DNA from: Amycolatopsis sp. GM8
Lineage (GTDB): Bacteria; Actinomycetota; Actinomycetes; Mycobacteriales; Pseudonocardiaceae
Assembly: GCF_021653975.1 (NCBI RefSeq)
Contig: NZ_JAJKFK010000009.1
Location: 62,001-126,000 of the forward strand
Direction of reading: 5' to 3'
DNA length: 64,000 bases
A program made the position numbers and the translations under genes. Under the pieces are notes generated by a model that saw nothing but the letters and a program-made list of their open reading frames with translations, made no database searches and had not been told where the DNA came from. The first letter of the stretch is position 1. Each line of letters begins with the position of its first letter. Below, in pieces: positions 25,270 through 33,527 of this stretch.

Positions 25270-26430
25270 GTGTCGGACGGTCCGGGCTTGTACCAGTTGG
25301 CCGAAGAGCATGAAGAGCTGCGCGCCGCGGTGCGTGCGTTGGCGGAGAAGGAAATCGCCCCGCACGCGGCCGATGTCGACGAGCAGGAGCGGTACCCGGT
25401 CGAGGCGCGCGACGCGCTGGTGAAGGCCGGGTTCTCCGCGGTGCACATCCCGGAGGCCTACGAGGGTCAGGGTGCGGACGCGATCGCGGCGTGCATCGTG
25501 ATCGAGGAGGTCGCGCGGGTCGACGGGTCGGCGTCGCTGATCCCGGCGGTGAACAAGCTCGGCACGCAGCCGATCATCCTGTCGGCGTCGGAGGAGCTGA
25601 AGAAGCTGGTGCTGCCGGACATCGCGGCCGGCGCCTCGGCGTCGTACGGGTTGTCCGAGCGGGAAGCCGGGTCCGACACGGCGTCGATGCGCACTCGCGC
25701 CCGCCTCGAGGGTGACTCGTGGGTGCTCAACGGCACCAAGGCGTGGATCACCAACGCCGGCGAGTCGACCTGGTACACGGTGATGGCCGTGACCGACCCG
25801 GACGCGCCGAAGAAGTCCAGCGGGATCTCCGCGTTCGTCGTGCACAAGGACGACCCGGGCTTTTCGGTCGGCCCGAAGGAACGGAAGCTCGGCATCAAGG
25901 GCTCGCCGACGCGGGAGATCTACTTCGAGAACTGCGCCATTCCCGCCGACCGGATCATCGGCGAACCCGGCACCGGCCTGAAGACGGCGCTGCGGACGCT
26001 GGATCACACCCGCCCGACGATCGGGGCGCAGGCGCTCGGTATCGCACAGGGCGCGCTCGATGCCGCGGTCGCGTATGTGAAGGACCGCAAGCAGTTCGGG
26101 CAGGCGATCGCGGAGTTCCAGGGCGTGCAGTTCATGCTCGCCGACATGGGCATGAAGATCGAAGCCGCGCGGCACCTGGTGTACGCGTCCGCCGCCGCTT
26201 CCGAACGCGGCGACGCGCGCGCCGGGTTCATCGCCTCCGCGGCGAAGACCTACGCCTCGGATATCGCGATGTCGGTGACCACCGACGCGGTCCAGCTGTT
26301 CGGCGGCGCCGGTTACACCCGCGACTTCCCGGTCGAACGCATGATGCGCGACGCCAAGATCACGCAAATCTATGAGGGGACGAACCAGATCCAGCGGATG
26401 GTGATGGCTCGTTCGCTGTTGAAGGGCTGA
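25270..26430 (+). CDS. Acyl-CoA dehydrogenase (FadE25-like)
   Basis: A 386-aa flavoenzyme. It has the FAD signature YGLSEREAGSDTASM, the second signature QLFGGAGYTRDFPVERMMRD and the catalytic glutamate in IYEGTNQIQRM. It oxidises acyl-CoA to enoyl-CoA. GTG 25270 is preceded by AGGGG at good spacing. It holds the position of fadE25 (Rv3274c), next to purE in M. tuberculosis; here the acyl-CoA ligase lies between. Confidence 0.93.
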   Translation: MSDGPGLYQLAEEHEELRAAVRALAEKEIAPHAADVDEQERYPVEARDALVKAGFSAVHIPEAYEGQGADAIAACIVIEEVARVDGSASLIPAVNKLGTQPIILSASEELKKLVLPDIAAGASASYGLSEREAGSDTASMRTRARLEGDSWVLNGTKAWITNAGESTWYTVMAVTDPDAPKKSSGISAFVVHKDDPGFSVGPKERKLGIKGSPTREIYFENCAIPADRIIGEPGTGLKTALRTLDHTRPTIGAQALGIAQGALDAAVAYVKDRKQFGQAIAEFQGVQFMLADMGMKIEAARHLVYASAAASERGDARAGFIASAAKTYASDIAMSVTTDAVQLFGGAGYTRDFPVERMMRDAKITQIYEGTNQIQRMVMARSLLKG

Positions 26431-26460
26431 GCGTTCGGCGGTTCGGGCGGGTCGTGGTTT

Positions 26461-26868
26461 TCAGAATCGGGCCGCCCGGACACCGTCTTGACAACCGGCC
26501 CCGTCCACGACGAGGTCCGCTCGGCTTCGAGTGTCGTCTTCGCTGAAGAAGCGCTCCTCGACGTCCTGCCAACGGAGCCACAAGTCCCGGTGCCCCTCCC
26601 CGTCCCGGGCGAGTCCGCGCTTCAGCCGTTGATCGCGCGGAGCTTCGACCCACGGCAGCTTTCGCTCCCGTTGCAACGAAGAGCGGAACTCGTCCCTCTC
26701 CCAGTCACGCATCTGGTAACAGGCCTTCCGGCCACTCAGGAGCGGCACGAGGACTTCCTCCTCGAATCGGGGGCGCCAGCCGGAAAAGTCGTCCCAGGAC
26801 ACGAAGTCGTCGGCCTCGATCATCGGGGCGTCCGCCAACGCGGCGAGAGCCCGGGCGAAGGTGCTTTT
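26461..26868 (-). pseudogene. Decayed uridine-kinase-like P-loop NTPase
   Basis: The frame encodes KSTFARALAALADAPMIEAD, DFVSWDDFSGW, VLVPLLSGRKACYQMRDW and ARDGEGHRDLWLRW, matching an actinobacterial uridine-kinase-like family. The 5' end is cut exactly in the Walker A loop: the residues before KSTF read VCVAL instead of a Gly-rich loop, and no start codon precedes them. The centre also lacks about 25-30 residues: KLPW joins directly to VEAPRDQRL where a strand and helix should be. A TTG at 26838 could start a 125-aa fragment but would lack ATP binding. Confidence 0.7.
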
Positions 26869-26966
26869 GAGCGCTACACAGACCGTCGCGCATTTGTGAC
26901 CTGCGGCGCGGCGTACATTCCCGATCCCATACGGCCGATGTACGGCGGATGGGGCACCCTGTAGGC

Positions 26967-27113
26967 ATGGTGCCGGAGGCCACTCCCATCCTGGCGTTCG
27001 CGGCGATCCTCCTCGGGATCGTCGCGGCCGCTGCCAACGGTGACGCCTGGTGGTTCTTCGCCGGCGTCATCGCCGTCGTGTTCCTGATCGAGAAACCCGT
27101 CGACGCCGCCTGA
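26967..27113 (+). CDS. Very small hydrophobic membrane protein
   Basis: A 48-aa product with two closely spaced hydrophobic stretches (TPILAFAAILLGIVAAAA and WWFFAGVIAVVFLIE) and short charged ends, fitting a hairpin membrane protein. Composition is clearly coding-like and not a shadow of another gene. No strong ribosome site is seen before ATG 26967. The stop lies 11 bp from the convergent TIGR03089 gene. No function can be assigned. Confidence 0.6.
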   Translation: MVPEATPILAFAAILLGIVAAAANGDAWWFFAGVIAVVFLIEKPVDAA

Positions 27114-27124
27114 CCGCCGCTCGG

Positions 27125-27802
27125 TCAGTCCAGGAGGTCGACCGTCGTGCGCTCGGCGCGCCGCCGGTCGGCCAGTTTCGCCGGGTCCGGATGGGACACC
27201 TGCACCAGATGCGCCCCCGCCGCGAGCGGCGTGACAAAGCCCCGCAGCACCCCGGCGGGAACAGTCCATTCCATTGTGGACAGAACCCGCGCACCGGCCG
27301 GCACCGAGCCGACGCCGGCCAACACCTCGTCCACTGTGGACCCTGCGAGTGCTGGTGTGTCGCCGGGGATCGGCGCGAGCGGGCTGAAGTTGTCCCCGGC
27401 CAGCCGGGCTTCGTTGAGGTAGTCGAGGGCACCGTCGGGCGGCGGGGAGGCCAGCCCGCGGCCCATCGGATCGAGCGCGACGACAGCCGTGACGCCCGAC
27501 ACGGCGGCACCGGGCGCGACGAACGTGACCCGCGCGTCGTCGGAGTGGTCGACCACCTCCGCCCCGCACCACCACGCGCCCAGCAGCACGCCCGCCGTCT
27601 GCCAGTGCGCGGGCAACCGCACGGCCACCTCGTCGCCCGGCTCCACGTCGAACTCGTCGACCAGCCAGTTCGCGGTCTTCGCGGCCCAGTTCGCCACCGT
27701 CGCGACCGACAGTTCGACCCGGGTGCCCGCCGCGTCGTCGTAGTGCGTGATCAGCGGACGTGACGGCGACAACGACCGGAATAGGCGCTCAGTCAAGCTC
27801 AT
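27125..27802 (-). CDS. TIGR03089-family protein (truncated AMP-binding-like)
   Basis: A 225-aa actinobacterial protein resembling the N-terminal part of AMP-binding enzymes (ANWAAKTANWLVDEFDVEPG, VAVRLPAHWQTAGVLLGAWW) but without adenylation motifs. This is the TIGR03089 family, represented by Rv3268 beside the LCP and rmlD genes of M. tuberculosis, the same context as here. It is not a broken gene: the short form is normal for the family. Role unknown, probably linked to envelope synthesis by location. Confidence 0.82.
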   Translation of the reverse strand: MSLTERLFRSLSPSRPLITHYDDAAGTRVELSVATVANWAAKTANWLVDEFDVEPGDEVAVRLPAHWQTAGVLLGAWWCGAEVVDHSDDARVTFVAPGAAVSGVTAVVALDPMGRGLASPPPDGALDYLNEARLAGDNFSPLAPIPGDTPALAGSTVDEVLAGVGSVPAGARVLSTMEWTVPAGVLRGFVTPLAAGAHLVQVSHPDPAKLADRRRAERTTVDLLD

Positions 27803-27868
27803 ACGGAGAATCTAATTGCCGCGCGGAGCGCGTCCGTGAGGGGTGGTGGTCGGGTGAGGGGCTGGCGC

Positions 27869-29080
27869 TTAGTTCACGCAGGTGACGCCGTTGATGCTGG
27901 TCTGCGGGTGGTACGCGGCCGGAGCCACGCCACCGGCCGCGGCGCCGCCACCGCCGGTCCGCCCGGCCAGGCCCGCGGCGAACTGCTGCACCGCCTTCGG
28001 GTCGATCTGCACGATGCTCTGCCCATCGGGACTCCGGCCGTTGATCGTGATCACCGGAATCGTCTCGAAGGTCACGTTGCCGGACGCGAGCCCCTTCGCC
28101 TTGTCCGCGAACTGCAGCAGATCGAAGCCGGGATCCAGGACCAGCGACCGGTGCAGCGCGTCGGTCAGCCCGTTGAGCTTCGCCGGGTTGGTCAGTACTC
28201 CCGCCGAAAGCACCTTGTGCAGCGCGGAACCGAGGAACACCTGCTGCCGCACGATCCGGTCGAGATCGCCCCGCGGCAGGTTCTTTCGCTGCCGTACGAA
28301 GGAAAGCGCTTCGCCGCCGGTGACCGTGTGCAGGCCGGCGCTGAAATCCGCACCGGAGTCCTTGTCCTCGGTCGCGTGGCTGAGGCAGACGTCGACGCCG
28401 CCGAGCGCCTCGGTGATGAGGTAGAACCCGAGCAGGTTCACCTCGGCATAGTGGTCGATGCGCACCTGCGTGAGATTCTGAATGGTCTGAACCAGCGCCT
28501 TGCGGCCGACCTGATCCGAATCCCGTTCGATCCCCGCCGAGTCGCGGTCCCCGGACGCGCGCAGCTGGCTCGCGGCCGCGGCCTTCGCCGTGCCGTACAC
28601 CGAGTTGATCTTCGCCTGGCCGCCGCGCGGAACGTCCACATAGGCGTCACGGGGGATCGAGATCGCCGTCGGTTTCCCGCCGTTCTTCGGCACTCGCAGG
28701 ATGATCAGGGTGTCCGTGTTGATCGTGCCGGACTGCTCGGTGCGCAGCGTCTTGAGCATCGACAACGGCAGCGGGTTGCCCTGCATGTCGGTCCGCGCGT
28801 CGACGCCGACCAGCAGGATGTCCTCCGCGCCGTCGTCCGCCGGCGGCGCCTTGACGTCGGGCGTGTCCGAGTCACCGAGGATGTCCGTGGTGTGCAGATC
28901 ACCCTGCACCTCGTGGTAGGTCAGATACGCGTAACCCGTTGCCACGAGTGCGATGACCGATATCAGCCCGAGCAGCGTCCGGCCGGCGATGCGCGGGATC
29001 GAACGTGCTCGCGCGGGCGGCTGTTCCCGCGTCCGCGGATAAGGCGTCGGCTTCGGCCTTTCGGCGCCGTCCTCGTCCAA
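27869..29080 (-). CDS. LytR-CpsA-Psr (LCP) family glycopolymer ligase (copy 1)
   Basis: A 403-aa protein: cytoplasmic tail, one membrane helix at about 32-52, then the LCP catalytic domain with DILLVGVDARTD, ISIPRDAYVDVP, KINSVYG, GGVDVCLSHA and ALSFVRQRKNLPRGDLDR. LCP enzymes transfer lipid-linked glycopolymer, such as arabinogalactan, to peptidoglycan. It starts with TTG 29080 after AGGGGGA. The C-terminus ends in GVTCVN, like its neighbour. It is probably co-transcribed with copy 2 upstream. Confidence 0.9.
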   Translation of the reverse strand: MDEDGAERPKPTPYPRTREQPPARARSIPRIAGRTLLGLISVIALVATGYAYLTYHEVQGDLHTTDILGDSDTPDVKAPPADDGAEDILLVGVDARTDMQGNPLPLSMLKTLRTEQSGTINTDTLIILRVPKNGGKPTAISIPRDAYVDVPRGGQAKINSVYGTAKAAAASQLRASGDRDSAGIERDSDQVGRKALVQTIQNLTQVRIDHYAEVNLLGFYLITEALGGVDVCLSHATEDKDSGADFSAGLHTVTGGEALSFVRQRKNLPRGDLDRIVRQQVFLGSALHKVLSAGVLTNPAKLNGLTDALHRSLVLDPGFDLLQFADKAKGLASGNVTFETIPVITINGRSPDGQSIVQIDPKAVQQFAAGLAGRTGGGGAAAGGVAPAAYHPQTSINGVTCVN

Positions 29081-29135
29081 AGCCGTTTCTCCCCCTGCTC
29101 TCCCCTGTCCCGTTGAACAGGTTAAAGCACCATCC

Positions 29136-30461
29136 TCAGTTCACGCAGGCGACTTCGCCACCTGTGATGGGCGGGGTGACGCTCGAGGGCGGCGGACTGG
29201 ACACACTGGTCGATGCCGGGCTCGACCGTTTGGCCGAGTTCGGCGTTTTGCCGGTAGAAGTCGCTGTCGCGGGTGCGGAACTCGCTGTCGTGGGCGTCGG
29301 ACTCGGCGTCCCGGACGTCGGACTCGCGTCGGGGGTGAGGTCGTCGACGAAGGTGTGCACCTGCGCCGGATCGACCCGCAGTACGTCCGCGCCGCCGATC
29401 GTGGCCGGACCCTGCACGGGAATGGTCTGGAACTCCACCCGGCCGCTGTCGAGCCCGCGCATCTGCGCGGCGAACTGCACCAGATCCCAGTTGTCCGAAA
29501 GCACCACGGACTTCTTCACGGCATCGATCACGTCGCTCAGCTTCGGCGGGTTCGCCAGCAGATCCGGCGACAGCACCTTGCGGGCCAGCCCGGACAGGAA
29601 CGCCTGCTGCCGCGCGATCCGGTCCAGGTCGCCGTTCGGCAGGTCGTAGCGCTGCCGCACGAAGGCCAGCGCCTGCACGCCTTCGACCGTCTGGCGGCCC
29701 GCGGGCAGGTCGACCCCCGACTTGCGTTCGTGCACCGGCCCGTTCAGGCACACCTCGACGCCGCCGATCGCCTTGGTGACCTCGTAGAAGCTCGCCAGGT
29801 TCACCTCGGCGTACCGGTCGATCATGCCCGGTTTGCCCATGAAGTTCTCGAGTGTCGCGACCAGGTTCCGGCGGCCGGCCTGCTTGGCCTGACGGTCCGC
29901 GTCCGCGATGGACGAGCCCTTGCTCAGCAGTTGCTGGAACCGGTCGTTGTAGGCGTAGACGAAGGCGCCGTTGAGCTTGTGCTTGCCGTACCCGCCGGCG
30001 AGTTCCACCCACGAGTCACGCGGGAAGGAGATCGCGACCGCCTGCCTGCCGTCCTGCGGGATGTGCACGAGGATCATCGTGTCGGTCTGCTTCTCGCCGT
30101 CGGCTTCACCGGCGTGCAGCATGTCGAGCACCTGCTGGGGCAGCGGGTTGCCCTGCGCGTCGGTGCGGCTGTCCATGCCGACCAGCAGGATGTCGACCGC
30201 GCCGTCGAGCGGCACGGCGTGCAGCTGGTTGTCCTCGAAGACCTGGCTGGTGGCGAGCCCGTTGTTCGGGTCGCCGACGAACTGCCAGCCGTACCAGCTC
30301 GCCACGAGCACGACGACCGAGCAGAGGCTGACGATCGCTTTGCCGCCGCGTAGCGCGAACACCGCCAACCAGTGCCGGCGCCGCCTCGGCGACGGGATGG
30401 GCGGAGGGGGCCAGCCGGGCCCTTCCACGGCGTCCGGGCGGGTTGCCACCCCGTCGGTCAC
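29136..30461 (-). CDS. LytR-CpsA-Psr (LCP) family glycopolymer ligase (copy 2)
   Basis: A 441-aa paralogue of the preceding LCP protein. It has a Pro-rich cytoplasmic tail, a membrane helix near 40-60, and LCP motifs DILLVGMDSRTD, ISFPRDSWVELAGG, HKLNGAFVYA, GGVEVCLNGP and AFVRQRYDLPNGDLDR. A Ser/Thr/Pro-rich stretch (about 385-430) precedes the end GGEVACVN. GTG 30461 follows GGAGGA. It is divergent from rfbB across 120 bp, the CpsA/rmlD neighbourhood of mycobacteria. Two adjacent LCPs probably handle two polymers or share one. Confidence 0.9.
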   Translation of the reverse strand: MTDGVATRPDAVEGPGWPPPPIPSPRRRRHWLAVFALRGGKAIVSLCSVVVLVASWYGWQFVGDPNNGLATSQVFEDNQLHAVPLDGAVDILLVGMDSRTDAQGNPLPQQVLDMLHAGEADGEKQTDTMILVHIPQDGRQAVAISFPRDSWVELAGGYGKHKLNGAFVYAYNDRFQQLLSKGSSIADADRQAKQAGRRNLVATLENFMGKPGMIDRYAEVNLASFYEVTKAIGGVEVCLNGPVHERKSGVDLPAGRQTVEGVQALAFVRQRYDLPNGDLDRIARQQAFLSGLARKVLSPDLLANPPKLSDVIDAVKKSVVLSDNWDLVQFAAQMRGLDSGRVEFQTIPVQGPATIGGADVLRVDPAQVHTFVDDLTPDASPTSGTPSPTPTTASSAPATATSTGKTPNSAKRSSPASTSVSSPPPSSVTPPITGGEVACVN

Positions 30462-30581
30462 GCTCGCTCCTCCCGGGCCATCCCTGGTGAATGCTTCCAG
30501 ATTACTGTTCTCCCTACAAAGACGCGTCTGGACTGGGTTACGTTGCCCTAGTTGTGTAAATCGAGGTACGGGAGGGTGACC

Positions 30582-31574
30582 ATGCGGGTGCTGGTGACCG
30601 GGGGAGCGGGTTTCATCGGGTCGCACTACGTGCGGCAGGCGGTGTCGGGCGCGTACCCGTCGCTGGCCGACGCCGAGATCGTAGTGCTCGACAAGCTGAC
30701 CTACGCCGGCAACCGGGCGAACCTGGCTCCGGTCGAGGCCGATCCGCGTTTCCGTTTCGTACCAGGGGATATCTGCGACGGCGTGGTGGTCTCGGAGGTG
30801 ATGGCCGGGGTCGACCTGGTGGTGCATTTCGCCGCCGAGTCGCATGTGGACCGGTCCATCCTGGGGTCCGCCGACTTCGTGCTGACCAATGTGCTCGGTA
30901 CGCAGACCCTGTTGCAGGCGGCGCTGAACGCGGGCGTCGGCAAGTTCGTGCACGTGTCGACCGACGAGGTGTACGGGTCGATCGCGGAGGGCTCGTGGCG
31001 GGAGGACCACGTGCTGGAGCCGAATTCCCCCTATTCGGCGTCGAAGGCGTCCTCGGATCTGTTCGCCCGCGCCTTCCATCGCACGCATGGGCTGCCCGTG
31101 TGTGTGACCCGGTGCTCGAACAACTACGGGCCGTACCAGTTCCCGGAAAAGGTCATTCCGCTGTTCGTCACCAATTTGCTCGATGGGGCCAAGGTCCCGC
31201 TGTACGGTGACGGGCTGAACGTTCGTGACTGGCTGCATGTGGACGACCACTGCCGGGGGATCCAGCTGGTCGCCGATGGTGGCCGCGCGGGCGAGATCTA
31301 CAACATCGGTGGCGGTACGGAACTGCCCAACCGTGAGCTGACCGAGCGGCTGCTGGCCGCGGTCGGCGCGGGCTGGGACATGGTCGAGCAGGTGCCCGAC
31401 CGGCTGGGCCACGACCGCCGGTACTCGGTGGACATCACGAAGATCAGCAGCGAGCTGGGGTACCGGGCCGAGGTGCCGTTCGACGCGGGCTTGGCCGACA
31501 CCGTGCGGTGGTACCGCGAGCATCGCTCGTGGTGGGAACCGCTCAAGAAGCGCGCCGCGCTGGCAGGGAAGTGA
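30582..31574 (+). CDS. rfbB: dTDP-glucose 4,6-dehydratase
   Basis: A 330-aa extended short-chain dehydrogenase. The NAD loop is GGAGFIG (7-13), the catalytic site STDEVYGS plus YSASKASSD (Tyr-x3-Lys), and substrate motifs NNYGPYQFPEKVIP and GDGLNVRDWLHVDDH are present. It makes dTDP-4-keto-6-deoxyglucose, the second step of dTDP-rhamnose synthesis. ATG 30582 is set by GGAGG six bases upstream; a GTG at 30576 is too close to it. rfbD follows; rfbA and rfbC are not in the window. Confidence 0.95.
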   Translation: MRVLVTGGAGFIGSHYVRQAVSGAYPSLADAEIVVLDKLTYAGNRANLAPVEADPRFRFVPGDICDGVVVSEVMAGVDLVVHFAAESHVDRSILGSADFVLTNVLGTQTLLQAALNAGVGKFVHVSTDEVYGSIAEGSWREDHVLEPNSPYSASKASSDLFARAFHRTHGLPVCVTRCSNNYGPYQFPEKVIPLFVTNLLDGAKVPLYGDGLNVRDWLHVDDHCRGIQLVADGGRAGEIYNIGGGTELPNRELTERLLAAVGAGWDMVEQVPDRLGHDRRYSVDITKISSELGYRAEVPFDAGLADTVRWYREHRSWWEPLKKRAALAGK

Positions 31575-31578
31575 TGTG

Positions 31579-32469
31579 ATGCTGAGTTTGCTGGTGCCCG
31601 GCGGTTCGGGCCAGCTCGGCCGCGACCTCGCCGCGCTTTCGTCGCCCTCGCTGGAGATCCTGGCGCCGGGGTCGGCGGAGCTGGACCTGACCAGCACGGG
31701 CGCGGTGGTGGCCGCGGTCAGCGAGCTGGCGGCACGGGCCCGCGCGGCGGACCGGCAGCCGATGGTGATCAACGCGGCCGCGTACACGGCGGTCGATGCG
31801 GCGGAGACCGACGAGCGGCGCGCGTTCGCGGTCAATGTGGACGGTCCGCGCGTGCTCGCCGCGGTGTGTTCGTCGCGGCGGGTGCCGCTGGTCCACGTGT
31901 CCACGGACTACGTGTTCCCGGGCGATGCCGACCGGCCGTACGAGCCCGAGGACGCTGTCGGTCCGCGGACCGCCTACGGCCGCACGAAGGCGGCCGGCGA
32001 GGACGCGGTGCTCGGCTCGGGCGCCCGGTCGTGGGTCGTGCGTACCGCCTGGGTGTACGGCGTGACCGGGGCGAACTTCGTGAAGACCATGGTGCGCCTG
32101 GAAGGTGAGCGTGAAACGCTGTCCGTTGTGGATGATCAGCGCGGCTCGCCCACCTGGTCGGCCGACCTCGCCGCGGGCCTGATCGAGCTGGCCCGGTCCA
32201 TTGCGGACGGACGTGGCCCACAGCGGCGAGTGCTGCATTGCACGGGTGGTGGCGAGACCACGTGGTACGGCCTCACCCGGGCGATCTTCGAGGAGCTCGG
32301 CGCGGACCCCGAGCGGGTCAAGCCGTGTACGACAGACGAGTTCCCTCGCCCGGCGCCGCGGCCCGCGTATTCGGTGCTGTCGAACAAGTCCTGGGTGGAC
32401 TCGGGGCTGACGCCGCTGCGGCCGTGGCGCGAGGCGTTGGCGGCCTACTTCGCCGCGGCGCGCCGATAG
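31579..32469 (+). CDS. rfbD: dTDP-4-dehydrorhamnose reductase
   Basis: A 296-aa reductase, last step of dTDP-L-rhamnose synthesis. Motifs are VPGGSGQLGRDL for NADPH, VHVSTDYVFPGD, AYGRTKAAGE (Tyr-x3-Lys) and RTAWVYG. ATG 31579 follows rfbB by four bases; GTG 31576 is an alternative start. Corresponds to rmlD (Rv3266c). Its last 25 bp overlap the convergent glycosyltransferase at 32445. The rhamnose is probably used by the WbbL-like enzyme at 39985. Confidence 0.94.
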   Translation: MLSLLVPGGSGQLGRDLAALSSPSLEILAPGSAELDLTSTGAVVAAVSELAARARAADRQPMVINAAAYTAVDAAETDERRAFAVNVDGPRVLAAVCSSRRVPLVHVSTDYVFPGDADRPYEPEDAVGPRTAYGRTKAAGEDAVLGSGARSWVVRTAWVYGVTGANFVKTMVRLEGERETLSVVDDQRGSPTWSADLAAGLIELARSIADGRGPQRRVLHCTGGGETTWYGLTRAIFEELGADPERVKPCTTDEFPRPAPRPAYSVLSNKSWVDSGLTPLRPWREALAAYFAAARR

Positions 32470-33527
32470 GCGGCGACGGTGGCGTCGGCGCACCGGCGCC
32501 AGGTGAAACCGGCGGCGTGCGCGCGGCGCGCGACGGACTTCGAGGCGGCGCGCGGCTCGGAGACGGCCTGCCGCATCGCCTCGGAAAGCGCTTCCACGTC
32601 CTGGTAAGGCACGAGATGCGCGTAACCGCCCGCGATCTCGCGCAGCGCGGGAATGTCGGTGCACACCACCGGCACGTCGCAGGCCAGCGCTTCCAGCACC
32701 GGCAGCCCGAAGCCTTCGTCGCGCGAGGGTAGGACCAGCGCCGAGGCGCCCGCGACCAGGTTCCGCAAGTCCACTTCGGACAGATAGCCGATGTGCTGGG
32801 CCCGGCTGGACACCCGCACCGGGCCGGGGCCGGCGAGTACCAGCGGCGGCAGGTCCGGGTTCGCGGCATGTGCCTTCATCAGCCAGTCCAGCCCTTTGCG
32901 CGGACCGGAAGCGCCGACGAACAGCAGGTACTCGGCGGGCAGCCGCAGCCGCGCGCGCATCTGCTCGTTCGGCGGCCGGCCGGTGAACCACGCGGCGTCC
33001 ACGCCGAGCGGAGTCACCTCGATCTTCTCGCGCGGCACCTCGAGCCGCTCCGCGACCGTGTCGGCTGTCGCGGCGGTGGGGGTGCAGATGACGCGCGCCT
33101 CCGCGGCGCCCTGCCGGACCAGTTGCGGCAGTTCGCGGTCACTTGGCGGGAGTTCCTCGGGCGCGTCGAGGAAGGCGAGGTCGTGAATGGTGAGGACGCC
33201 GGCCGCCCACAGCGACCGGGGAAGTACGAAGTTGGTGCCGTGCAGCACATCCGAGCGTCCCGCGAACAGCTCGACCGGCGGGAACGTCGAGCGCAGCCAC
33301 GCCTTGCGCAGCAGGCGGGCGGCGACCGGGGCACCGCGGGCGCGCACGCCGTGCGGCAGCACGTGCCGCAGCCGCTGCCAGCCCCGCAGGGTGAACGCGA
33401 CCACGCGAGTGTCCACATCGGAGCGTGAGGCCAGCTCTTCGGCCAGCGACGCGGTGTACCTGCCGATGCCGGTCCGGTTGCCCAGCAACGGGGTCCCGTC
33501 GAGCAGCACTCTGAGCGGTCTAGGCAC
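32445..33527 (-). CDS. GT4-family glycosyltransferase
   Basis: A 360-aa GT-B glycosyltransferase. It has an N-terminal LLDGTPLLGNRTGIGRY segment typical of WbaZ/RfaB-like enzymes, LTIHDLAFLDAPEE, the linker FVGASGPRKGLDWL and the retaining-type E-x7-E motif in PSRDEGFGLPVLEALAC. It should add a hexose to a lipid-linked glycan on the cytoplasmic side. GTG 33527 overlaps the upstream gene by 8 bp, so the minus-strand glycosyltransferases (32445-36966) form an operon. Confidence 0.88.
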   Translation of the reverse strand: MPRPLRVLLDGTPLLGNRTGIGRYTASLAEELASRSDVDTRVVAFTLRGWQRLRHVLPHGVRARGAPVAARLLRKAWLRSTFPPVELFAGRSDVLHGTNFVLPRSLWAAGVLTIHDLAFLDAPEELPPSDRELPQLVRQGAAEARVICTPTAATADTVAERLEVPREKIEVTPLGVDAAWFTGRPPNEQMRARLRLPAEYLLFVGASGPRKGLDWLMKAHAANPDLPPLVLAGPGPVRVSSRAQHIGYLSEVDLRNLVAGASALVLPSRDEGFGLPVLEALACDVPVVCTDIPALREIAGGYAHLVPYQDVEALSEAMRQAVSEPRAASKSVARRAHAAGFTWRRCADATVAAYRRAAAK

